Source: a virus
Virus record (IMG/VR): IMGVR_UViG_3300025168_000523
Span: 1 to 27,333 of that record
Reading direction: 5' to 3' (one strand)
DNA length: 27,333 nucleotides
Position 1 is the stretch's first letter, and the number at the start of each line of letters is the position of its first letter. The notes below the pieces were generated by a model that had not been told where the DNA came from, made no database searches, and was given only the letters and a program-made list of their open reading frames with translations. Of the stretch, positions 7,691 through 14,414 are shown piece after piece. The position numbers and the translations under genes are program-made.

Positions 7691-9559
7691 ATGAAAAAAA
7701 TATTACTATTATTATTATTATTACCAACTATATTGATAGGGCAAAATTGTGTGCCTACAACTATTATTATAAACTTAGATCAATATCAAAATGAAACTTC
7801 TTGGGATGTTAAAGATGCTAATGATAGTGTAGTAGCTAATGGAGATAGTTACTGGACTTATCCTGATTATGCTAATGTTGTAGAAACAAGATGTCTACCT
7901 ACTGGACCTTTAATTTTTACTATATACGATTCTTATGGAGATGGGTTAAATGGAGCACTTTGGGGTGGTTTAGATGGATCTTATTATTTAATACAGTGTA
8001 ATGATACTTTAATTTATGGAACAGACGCTGCTTTTGGTAATGATTCAATACATGTTTTTGTATCTGATGGTTGCCCTCCCGTCTTTGGGTGTATGGATCC
8101 AGCATACGTTCAGTTTAATCCTTTAGCTGATACAGATGATGGCTCATGCATTGATTTAAAAATATTTGGATGTGTAGACTCTACAATGTATAACTACAAT
8201 CCTAACGCTAATACAATGGCTTTAATACCTAACTGCGACTATATACTTACCTTAACAGATTTAGTAGGTGATGGTTGGGTTGGTTCTTCTTTAGAAGTAA
8301 AGCAAGATACTAATGTTTGGTACTTTTCATTAGACACTGCTTTATTTTCAAACGATTATATTATAAATTTACAATCACCTAAGCCAGTTTCATTTAAGTT
8401 TTCAGTTACAAGTCAAGCATCACAAACAGCTGCTCATTGTGGATTTAAATTAACCAATCCTTTAGGTCAAGTTATGATAGAAATTTTACCGCCTTTTATA
8501 AGTCCTTTGTTTAAGCATATAGCACCAACTTATTGTGGTAACTTATGTATTGAAAAAACATTTGGATGTATGGATTCGTTGGCAATTAACTACATAGATA
8601 CTGTAAACACAGATGATGGTAGTTGTTATTACATTCCAGGTTGTACTAACTCATCTTACTTAGAATATTATACGCAAGGATTTATTGCTGACTATAATAA
8701 TGGCTCTTGTCAAACTTCAGCTGTATGGGGATGTACTGACTCAATATCGTTTAACTATGATACTTTAGCTAATATAGATAACGGTGGTTGTATACCTGTT
8801 ATTTTAGGCTGTATGGAGTCTTTAGCTTTTAATTATAATCCACTTGCAAATACACCTGGTGCTTGTATACCTTTAATATATGGATGTACAGATCCAACAA
8901 TGTTTAATTTTGATCAACTAGCAAATACTGAAGATGGTGGTTGTGAGCCTTATGTTTTTGGTTGTACTGACTCAATAATGTTTAATTTTAATCCTTTAGC
9001 AAATGTTGATAATAATTCTTGTATTTCTTATATTTATGGCTGTACTGATCCCTCTATGCTTAATTACAACCCCACAGCCAATACAGAAGATTTTACTTGT
9101 ATTTCTTATGTTTATGGTTGCATGGACAGCACTGCTTACAATTATGATTCGCTGGCTAATACTGACAATGGTTCGTGTGTTATTGTGGTTCAGGGATGTA
9201 TGGACCCAGATGCGTACAATTATAATTCTAGCGCTAATGTTAATGATGAGCACTGTCATTATGACGCAGGCTGTATAACTGGACCAGGTAATCCATATTG
9301 GTTAAACGATCCTTGCTATGCTTGGGTTATATCAGTGGATGATTATTGTTGTGAAAATGAATGGGACACTATATGTCAAGCTACATACAACTATTGTGAA
9401 GGAACTTGGTTTGGTCCTTTATTAAGCAGAACAACAGATAAAAAGAAATTATTAATGACTACAGACTTATTAGGAAGACCTACAAAAGAAAGTAATAATA
9501 AATTGCTTTTTTATATTTATGATAATGGGACTACAGATAAAAAAATAATTATAAAATAA
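7691..9559 (+). CDS. Secreted Cys-rich repeat protein with T9SS-type C-terminal sorting signal
   Basis: 622 residues. Order: a Sec signal peptide (MKKILLLLLLLPTILIGQ, 1-18); a domain at about 25-125 with an IYDSYGDGLNG motif; two Cys-loop units (133-182); a second GDG domain at about 183-285 (LTDLVGDGWVG); and nine more units (292-522). The units follow the pattern GC-[MT]-[DE]...NYxPLANxDxGSC. Then come a Cys-cluster (DYCCENEWDTIC, 551-562) and a tail with DLLGR (592-596), LFYIYDNGT and the terminal KKIIIK. The DxxGR...KK-V/I-x-K ending is the T9SS type-A sorting pattern of Bacteroidetes surface proteins. This predicts Sec export to the periplasm, then T9SS passage and surface attachment or release. 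It overlaps the next gene by one base. Domain logic is strong; the biological purpose is unknown. Confidence 0.88.
   Translation: MKKILLLLLLLPTILIGQNCVPTTIIINLDQYQNETSWDVKDANDSVVANGDSYWTYPDYANVVETRCLPTGPLIFTIYDSYGDGLNGALWGGLDGSYYLIQCNDTLIYGTDAAFGNDSIHVFVSDGCPPVFGCMDPAYVQFNPLADTDDGSCIDLKIFGCVDSTMYNYNPNANTMALIPNCDYILTLTDLVGDGWVGSSLEVKQDTNVWYFSLDTALFSNDYIINLQSPKPVSFKFSVTSQASQTAAHCGFKLTNPLGQVMIEILPPFISPLFKHIAPTYCGNLCIEKTFGCMDSLAINYIDTVNTDDGSCYYIPGCTNSSYLEYYTQGFIADYNNGSCQTSAVWGCTDSISFNYDTLANIDNGGCIPVILGCMESLAFNYNPLANTPGACIPLIYGCTDPTMFNFDQLANTEDGGCEPYVFGCTDSIMFNFNPLANVDNNSCISYIYGCTDPSMLNYNPTANTEDFTCISYVYGCMDSTAYNYDSLANTDNGSCVIVVQGCMDPDAYNYNSSANVNDEHCHYDAGCITGPGNPYWLNDPCYAWVISVDDYCCENEWDTICQATYNYCEGTWFGPLLSRTTDKKKLLMTTDLLGRPTKESNNKLLFYIYDNGTTDKKIIIK
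8087..9256 (+). repeat. Coding repeat array, 11 Cys-loop units (26-aa period in the 3' half)
   Basis: Units begin at residues 133, 160, 292, 317, 347, 373, 398, 424, 450, 476 and 502 of the secreted protein. Consensus start GC[MT]D and end D-x-GSC. The last five are spaced exactly 26 residues (78 nt) apart; earlier ones vary, and a separate GDG domain interrupts after the second. Each unit has one Cys at each end, suited to a disulfide-closed loop. Asp, Asn and Gly in the second half of each unit could bind Ca2+. Confidence 0.85.
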
Positions 9560-9771
9560 TGAAAATATTTAAAGACAATAATAATTATAATGAAAAATCA
9601 ATTATTGGAGCATTAGCTTTTGTAATAATGTGTTTAGTAATGGTATTAGATCTTTTAACAGGATGGTTAGGAAGAGATTTAGCTATTAATGAATTTGTAT
9701 ATGATTCATTTGTATTCGTAGTATTAGGATGCTTTGGTATAGCTGGTTTAGAAAAATTTGCAAAAAAATAA
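9559..9771 (+). CDS. Small two-TM membrane protein, holin-like
   Basis: 70 residues, starting inside the stop codon of the T9SS-type gene (TAATG). Two hydrophobic segments lie at about residues 15-33 (IIGALAFVIMCLVMVLDLL) and 46-63 (YDSFVFVVLGCFGIAGL), ending in a basic EKFAKK tail. Short two-helix proteins with a charged tail are typical of phage holins and of small phage membrane proteins of unknown role. It is one of five small membrane proteins in this region, so which one permeabilises the membrane cannot be decided from sequence alone. Confidence 0.7.
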   Translation: MKIFKDNNNYNEKSIIGALAFVIMCLVMVLDLLTGWLGRDLAINEFVYDSFVFVVLGCFGIAGLEKFAKK

Positions 9772-9772
9772 T

Positions 9773-10027
9773 ATGTCTATATTAACTACAATAGTCGGTA
9801 TTCCTTTATATTCTACACAAGCAGAAGCATTAGCTTGGGCTTCATCAAGAGGACTATCGGGATTTCATACTCATATGTTTGCAGGTCAAACTGGATATAT
9901 GGGTGGGATAGATCATAATCAAGCTATGATTAATAATTCTAATATAATAACAGAACAAAACACACCAGAAGAAACTATTAACACAAGTACACTTCCCTCT
10001 ACTTCAACAGGAGGGGGTGGCTATTAA
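9773..10027 (+). CDS. Short conserved-looking virion or host-interaction protein (84 aa)
   Basis: The frame is open from a TTG at 9758, but the ATG at 9773 lies 1 nt after the previous stop and is preferred. The product is soluble, with a distinctive RGLSGFHTHMFAGQTGYMGG core and a disordered Thr/Ser tail ending STGGGGY. From memory, a 'GLSGFHTH...Q..YM.G..H' core recurs in short proteins of marine phages with unassigned function. The His-rich core could bind a metal. The ending resembles the Gly-rich tail of the LamG protein, hinting at a shared virion attachment, but that is weak. Confidence 0.7.
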   Translation: MSILTTIVGIPLYSTQAEALAWASSRGLSGFHTHMFAGQTGYMGGIDHNQAMINNSNIITEQNTPEETINTSTLPSTSTGGGGY

Positions 10028-10037
10028 AATAAAAGAA

Positions 10038-10430
10038 ATGAGTATATTAACAAACATATTTTCTAGTGGAGCCGCAGAACTTGTTAAAGGTGTTGGTGGA
10101 GTTATAGATAATTTACACACATCAGGTGAGGAAAAATTAGAAGCAGAAAGAAAAATAAAAGAATTAGTTGCTAACTATGAAATAGAGATGGAAAAAAATA
10201 TTACATCTCGTTGGGAAGCAGATTTAAAATCAGATTCATGGCTTAGTAAAAACGTTAGACCATTAGTTTTAATATTTTTAATAGTATGCACCATGTTATT
10301 AATATTTATAGATGCAGGCGCATTAAGTTTTGAAGTTAAGTCTACTTGGGTGGATTTATTACAATTAGTATTAATAACTGTAATTGGAGCTTATTTTGGA
10401 GGGAGATCTTTAGAAAAAGTTAAAAAGTGA
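10038..10430 (+). CDS. Holin, GTA/3TM family (PF11351-like)
   Basis: 130 residues from the ATG at 10038 (a GTG at 10017 in the same frame would run into the previous gene). An N-terminal amphipathic/charged half (EEKLEAERKIKELVANYEIE) leads to the signature DSWLSKNVRPLVLIFLIV. Membrane helices lie at about 76-95 and 104-122, with a basic C-terminus (GGRSLEKVKK). The 'W..k..RP......' turn before the first helix is the hallmark of the 'holin of 3TMs, for gene-transfer release' family. It would form membrane lesions that release the endolysin at the end of infection. It is the strongest lysis assignment in the window. Confidence 0.82.
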   Translation: MSILTNIFSSGAAELVKGVGGVIDNLHTSGEEKLEAERKIKELVANYEIEMEKNITSRWEADLKSDSWLSKNVRPLVLIFLIVCTMLLIFIDAGALSFEVKSTWVDLLQLVLITVIGAYFGGRSLEKVKK

Positions 10431-10438
10431 TAAAATAT

Positions 10439-10705
10439 ATGAATGAATTAGAAGAAGATAGTGAAGAAATATTATACGAATCAATGGTAAATTCCTATAT
10501 GATAATAACAGATCAACTATCATTTGATGAATTATTAGAGTATAATGGTTGCTCACTTCCTTTTAATCCTAAAAAAAATATTGATAATAAGGTAATTGAC
10601 AAAATAATTGATTATTTTTGCATATTAGAAGAATATGAAAAGTGTGGAGAGCTTAAAAAGTTAAAAGAATCTAAAAAATATAAGAAAAATTTCATAAATT
10701 TGTAA
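10439..10705 (+). CDS. Hypothetical acidic protein (88 aa)
   Basis: The frame is open from a GTG at 10427 overlapping the holin stop; the ATG at 10439 (MNELEEDSEE) is preferred. The product is helical, acidic at the N-terminus and basic at the C-terminus (LKKLKESKKYKKNF), with a NGCSLPFNP turn in the middle. No membrane helix or catalytic motif is seen. Its distal codons overlap the TAAATTTG promoter motif of the next unit. Small acidic proteins next to holins can act as lysis regulators, but nothing specific supports that here. Confidence 0.65.
   Translation: MNELEEDSEEILYESMVNSYMIITDQLSFDELLEYNGCSLPFNPKKNIDNKVIDKIIDYFCILEEYEKCGELKKLKESKKYKKNFINL
10695..10702 (+). promoter_or_regulatory. 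Bacteroidetes-type -7 promoter element (TAAATTTG)
   Basis: TAAATTTG fits TAnnTTTG and lies 17 nt before the ATG at 10720, inside the last codons of the preceding gene. No convincing -33 TTTG is seen. It has the same arrangement as the motif at 2778, again directly in front of a pair of small paralogous virion-type proteins. Confidence 0.5.
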
Positions 10706-10719
10706 AAAATTAAAATAAA

Positions 10720-11109
10720 ATGGCAAAAAATTATACATTAAATGTAGCCTTAAACATGTCAGCTACAACTTCTACAGGTTATTCACAATCACAATCTGGG
10801 TCTTTTTCAATGAATATAACTGGAGTTGATCAAATTGCAACAGGTAGACTTGACTGCGCTACAGATGGTGATGGTACAATTATGGCTGCACCAGGATATG
10901 GTAAAGCAATTTACATAAGAAATTTAGATAACGCAAATGTCTTAGAGGTTTATGGTGGAGCATCTTCTGCTAATGATTTACTTGGTGTACTAAAAGCAGG
11001 TGAATTTATGTTTACTATTTTACGTGATACAGATACAGTTACAGCTCGTGGATTAGGCGGTACAGTTACAGCTGAATATTTTGCTGTAGAAATAGACGCA
11101 GCAGCTTAA
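10720..11109 (+). CDS. Small virion-type protein, paralogous in layout to next gene
   Basis: 129 residues, Ser/Thr/Gly/Ala-rich and beta-rich, with no signal peptide. After an N-terminal repeat-like stretch (SQSQSGSFSMNITG) it has KAIYIRNLDNANVLEVYGG, then LKAGEFMFTILRD and a closing strand EYFAVEID. The next protein repeats this layout (DLVYTFVKNVDTDYPVAVQA, LKPGECFFAPVHID). 'I+N.d....v.v......L.pGEf.f' layouts are common in small phage structural proteins. A virion role (decoration or tail component) is inferred. A promoter motif and an A-rich leader (taaaataaa) precede it. Confidence 0.75.
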   Translation: MAKNYTLNVALNMSATTSTGYSQSQSGSFSMNITGVDQIATGRLDCATDGDGTIMAAPGYGKAIYIRNLDNANVLEVYGGASSANDLLGVLKAGEFMFTILRDTDTVTARGLGGTVTAEYFAVEIDAAA

Positions 11110-11134
11110 TAAATAATATAAAAAATATAAAAAC

Positions 11135-11563
11135 ATGGCAACACAATCATTATCAGTAACAGCATCAGGAAGCTTTTCATTAATAGACGAAAATGGAGTT
11201 ACAGTATTTTCATTTTCTCCATCATTTACAACTGCTGCAACAGTAACAGATTCAAATCATATGCACACAGGAGAAATGTTAACTAATGGTACTGCGGCTA
11301 CTGTTATAAATAGTTTACAAAATAATAAAGATTTAGTTTATACATTTGTAAAAAATGTAGATACTGATTATCCCGTAGCAGTTCAAGCAGATGGAGATGA
11401 TATTGCTGATTTAAAACCAGGAGAGTGTTTCTTTGCTCCTGTACATATAGATGGTGCTGGAGATGCTTCTAACGATTTAGGTTTAGTTGCAACAACAGCT
11501 GCACAAAAAGTACAATACTTAATTTGTGATGGAGAAGATACTGGTATTAATACAGACGACTAG
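11135..11563 (+). CDS. Small virion-type protein, probable paralogue of preceding gene
   Basis: 142 residues, 25 nt downstream of its apparent paralogue. The start SLSVTASGSFSLID is Ser-rich, the middle holds FVKNVDTDYPVAVQADG, the LKPGECFFAPVHIDG strand aligns with the GEF strand of the neighbour, and the end is acidic (GEDTGINTDD). No signal peptide or catalytic motif is seen. It is likely another small beta-rich virion component. With 2800-3571, this is the second tandem pair of its kind in the late arm. Confidence 0.73.
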   Translation: MATQSLSVTASGSFSLIDENGVTVFSFSPSFTTAATVTDSNHMHTGEMLTNGTAATVINSLQNNKDLVYTFVKNVDTDYPVAVQADGDDIADLKPGECFFAPVHIDGAGDASNDLGLVATTAAQKVQYLICDGEDTGINTDD

Positions 11564-11582
11564 TAATTAAAATATGTAATAC

Positions 11583-12059
11583 ATGAAACTTAAAGTATTA
11601 AGATTTAGTAGCCAGGAGGATAGTACTTCTGGCTTACTTTTTTTAGAGAGTAATCTAGGACTAGAATTTCTATGTTATACACTAGAAGATGAGAAAAGAT
11701 CTTTAAAGGTTAGAGGAGAAACTAGAGTTCCTTCTGGTACTTATAAAATTGAATTAAGAACTGAAGGTGGATTTCATAATAAATACAAAAAGAAACATGG
11801 TGGATTTCATAAAGGAATGCTACACATTACTAATGTCCCGAATTTTGAATATATCCTTATACATACTGGCAACACTGATGAGCATTCTGCTGGATGTTTA
11901 CTTGTGGGTGATTCGCAGGAGAATAACATTATCATCAAAGACGGCTTCATTGGCAAGTCAACTAATGCGTACAAGAGAATATATCCAGATATTGCTAAAG
12001 AAATAATAAAGGGAAAAAATGTAACTATTCAATACATAGATTTAGATAAAAATGATTAA
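11583..12059 (+). CDS. DUF5675-family protein with YkuD-like His/Cys signature
   Basis: 158 residues matching the layout of DUF5675 phage proteins: a two-strand start (LKVLRFSSQEDSTSGLLF), a LEDEKR turn, a VPSGTYKIELR strand and the signature ILIHTGNTDEHSAGC. His94 and Cys105, in an IHxGN...SxGC arrangement, resemble the catalytic His/Cys of YkuD L,D-transpeptidases. A cysteine peptidase or transpeptidase acting on peptidoglycan is therefore plausible. No other endolysin is visible in the window, and a holin gene lies about 1.1 kb upstream, so this could be the cell-wall enzyme of the lysis system. The family assignment is fairly confident; the activity is inferred. Confidence 0.7.
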   Translation: MKLKVLRFSSQEDSTSGLLFLESNLGLEFLCYTLEDEKRSLKVRGETRVPSGTYKIELRTEGGFHNKYKKKHGGFHKGMLHITNVPNFEYILIHTGNTDEHSAGCLLVGDSQENNIIIKDGFIGKSTNAYKRIYPDIAKEIIKGKNVTIQYIDLDKND

Positions 12060-13851
12060 ATGGATAGGGAAAAAATTAGAGTATTTTAAAACAATATTTA
12101 AAAAAGGTATTCGTGTAGAAAGCATATTAGAAATAGGAGATATACAACAAGCTGAACAAAGAACAATAAAAGGGACTGATAACCCTGATGGGGGTGGAGT
12201 TAATTTAAATATAACAGCAAGTGGAGCTTCTGGGACTAATCAAATAGGAGGAGGTCTTGTTTTCTTTCCTGGAGAGTCAACAGGTAATGCTGTAGCTAGA
12301 GATATCGTATTTGCTTATTCAAATCCTGTTGCTTCTGGATCTGCCAGTCAAAGCACTAGCAGTTCTCTTATAATAAATGGGAATACAGGTTTATGTAAGT
12401 TTTTTGAAGGAATAGATATAAATGTTACTAGTAGTGGTGTAGGTTTAGGAATGCCAACATATCCACAATCTGACAGTGATACAGCAAGTACTGTAATACA
12501 AAACATACAAGTGGGAGGGGCAACATTTAATGATAATGATACTTCATTAATGACAGCTGCTGCCATACTTGATAAATTTTCTATTATAGGTGGGAGCTCA
12601 AGCATTGTTACTATTGGAACAATTACAGCTGGTGTTTGGAATGGTACAGTTATTGCATCAGCATATTTAGATGCTGATACAGCTCATTTAACTACTGCGC
12701 AAACCTTTACAGGTTCTAAAACAATGGGAACTAATGTAAAGCTTAATTTTAGAGATGCTAATTCATATATAAATTCTCCAACAGCTAATGACTTAGAAGT
12801 TGTAGCTACAGATATAGTTTTAGACGCTGCTGGCAGTATATTTATGGAAGCTTCAGATGTTACTATGTATGATCCTGTTAACGATGGTAATCCAACTATA
12901 AGTTTAGGATCTTCCGCTACAAACAGATTTGAAATAAAAACCGCGTATAATAGTGGAGCTCAAACTATAGATGAAGTTTATTTTAATACATATACAAGCT
13001 CAGGTGCTGCTAATGACGGTAGGTATATTTGGCAGGTTGATGAAGTAGAATTAGCTAAATTACTTGATGACGGCTTAAACGTTACTGGATACGTTAGCAC
13101 TAATGATGCGGGGGCTTTTTTTCAAACAGTAAATACAACCGCTAGTAGCGCTACAGAAGGAGGTAAACTTAAGCTTGTTTGTGATGATGGAGCTGCCATG
13201 GCAGATAATCATAGATTAGGTACAGTAGAGTTTTTTGGAGCTGAAGATGCTAGTGCAAATCGTGTATTAGGAGCTTCTATAGAAGCGTTTTGTGAAGCTG
13301 GTTGGTCTGCTAGTGAAAATGGAGCTAGAATGGTATTCAGCACTACGGATGGTAATGCAAGTACCTCTACTGTATTAACTCTTGATAGCAATAAGCTAGC
13401 AACTTTTACAGGCCCTATTGCTTGCACAACTAGAACTTTAGCTACAACTACAGCTGTTGACGGTAACGCAAATGGAGATGTAGCTTATTTTGGTGGTACA
13501 ACATCTATGACTGTAGGTAAAATATATCATTATAAATCTGATGGTACTTGGGAAATAGCAAATGCAGACGCTGTTTCTACGTCTGATGGTTTGTTAGGAG
13601 TGGCGTTAGGCGCTGCATCAGATACTAATGGAATGTTACTAAGAGGTTTTGTAACTTTAGATCACGATCCAGGAGCAATTGGAGATGTTTTATATGTTCA
13701 ATCTGATAACGCTGGAGTACCAGGCAACGCGTCAGCTACAGCGCCATCTGTAAGTGGTGATTGTGTTCGTATTATAGGTTATCAAGTATTACATGCTTCT
13801 AATGGTAATATCTGGTTTAATCCAGATAACACATTTGTTGAAGTAGCGTAA
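12052..13851 (+). CDS. Phage tail/head fibre protein
   Basis: 599 residues, overlapping the previous gene by 8 nt. A short basic N-terminal helix (about 1-22), which may dock on the virion, is followed by a long Gly/Ser/Thr/Asn-rich beta region. It includes fibre-type phrases: IGTITAGVWNGTVIASAYLD (about 195-215), AQTFTGSKTM, repeated 'TLDSNKLATFTGP' blade-like units and a compact C-terminal domain (LLGVALGAASDTNGMLLRGF to the end). The 'G.I..GvWnGT.I...yl' phrase is frequent in phage fibre proteins. There is no chaperone-type autoprotease motif. It probably trimerises as a fibre or spike; the binding target is unknown. Confidence 0.8.
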   Translation: MIKWIGKKLEYFKTIFKKGIRVESILEIGDIQQAEQRTIKGTDNPDGGGVNLNITASGASGTNQIGGGLVFFPGESTGNAVARDIVFAYSNPVASGSASQSTSSSLIINGNTGLCKFFEGIDINVTSSGVGLGMPTYPQSDSDTASTVIQNIQVGGATFNDNDTSLMTAAAILDKFSIIGGSSSIVTIGTITAGVWNGTVIASAYLDADTAHLTTAQTFTGSKTMGTNVKLNFRDANSYINSPTANDLEVVATDIVLDAAGSIFMEASDVTMYDPVNDGNPTISLGSSATNRFEIKTAYNSGAQTIDEVYFNTYTSSGAANDGRYIWQVDEVELAKLLDDGLNVTGYVSTNDAGAFFQTVNTTASSATEGGKLKLVCDDGAAMADNHRLGTVEFFGAEDASANRVLGASIEAFCEAGWSASENGARMVFSTTDGNASTSTVLTLDSNKLATFTGPIACTTRTLATTTAVDGNANGDVAYFGGTTSMTVGKIYHYKSDGTWEIANADAVSTSDGLLGVALGAASDTNGMLLRGFVTLDHDPGAIGDVLYVQSDNAGVPGNASATAPSVSGDCVRIIGYQVLHASNGNIWFNPDNTFVEVA

Positions 13852-14414
13852 TGGCATATAAAGACGAAACATTAACATTTTCATCTAGCAAGATTTATTA
13901 TATAGATGAATCTGAAACAGAGTTTCAAGTAATGATGGATTGGGAAGACAATATTATGAAAGCTTCAGCAGATTATATTTGCGAAGGAAGTGGAGATATA
14001 TTAGAAATAGGATTTGGAATGGGAATAGCTGCTGATTATATTCAAGCAAACTCTATAACATCACACACAATAATAGAAAATCACCCACAAATAATAGAAA
14101 AGGCAAAAGCCTGGGCTGTTGGAAAATCTAACGTTACTATAGTAGAAGGAGATTGGTATGTTATAAAAGATTCTTTATCTACATATGATGGAATATTTTA
14201 TGATACTTGGGCAGATGATAATGTAGATCGTTTTACTAGTGTTTTACCAACTTTAGCAAAATCTGGAGCTAAAACTACTTGGTGGAATAATCACACTAAT
14301 TTAGATGATGTGTTTTTTATAAACGGAACAACATATGAATCTATATCTGTTAACCCACCCAGCAATATATATTTTAATTCTAACACTTATTATTTACCTA
14401 AAAAAGAATTTTAA
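13851..14414 (+). CDS. SAM-dependent methyltransferase, guanidinoacetate/arginine-methyltransferase-like
   Basis: 187 residues. A pre-core segment (EFQVMMDWEDNIMKASADYI) is followed by motif I LEIGFGMG (51-58). Next are the acidic ribose-binding end of strand 2 in HTIIENHP (Glu76), EGDW (99-102) and the strand-4 FYDTWADD (117-123). The VMM-WE block plus LEIGFGMG and HTIIE-HP is the GAMT/RMT2 signature, enzymes that methylate guanidino groups. It starts on the stop of the fibre gene (shared base) and ends on the start of the next structural gene, so it is expressed with virion proteins. Inferred substrate: an arginine side chain or guanidino compound, perhaps on a fibre protein or on host polysaccharide. 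Confidence 0.82.
   Translation: MAYKDETLTFSSSKIYYIDESETEFQVMMDWEDNIMKASADYICEGSGDILEIGFGMGIAADYIQANSITSHTIIENHPQIIEKAKAWAVGKSNVTIVEGDWYVIKDSLSTYDGIFYDTWADDNVDRFTSVLPTLAKSGAKTTWWNNHTNLDDVFFINGTTYESISVNPPSNIYFNSNTYYLPKKEF

Noticed and set aside
8087-9256. Direct repeats resembling an array (CRISPR-like periodicity of 78 nt)
   Set aside because: The repeats are in frame in a long coding sequence and encode a conserved Cys-loop unit; nucleotide copies are diverged and there are no unique spacers.
8996-9278. Open frames on both strands inside the repeat region
   Set aside because: They are by-products of the repeated, Asn/Tyr/Asp-rich coding sequence; the frame with signal peptide and sorting tail is clearly the real one.
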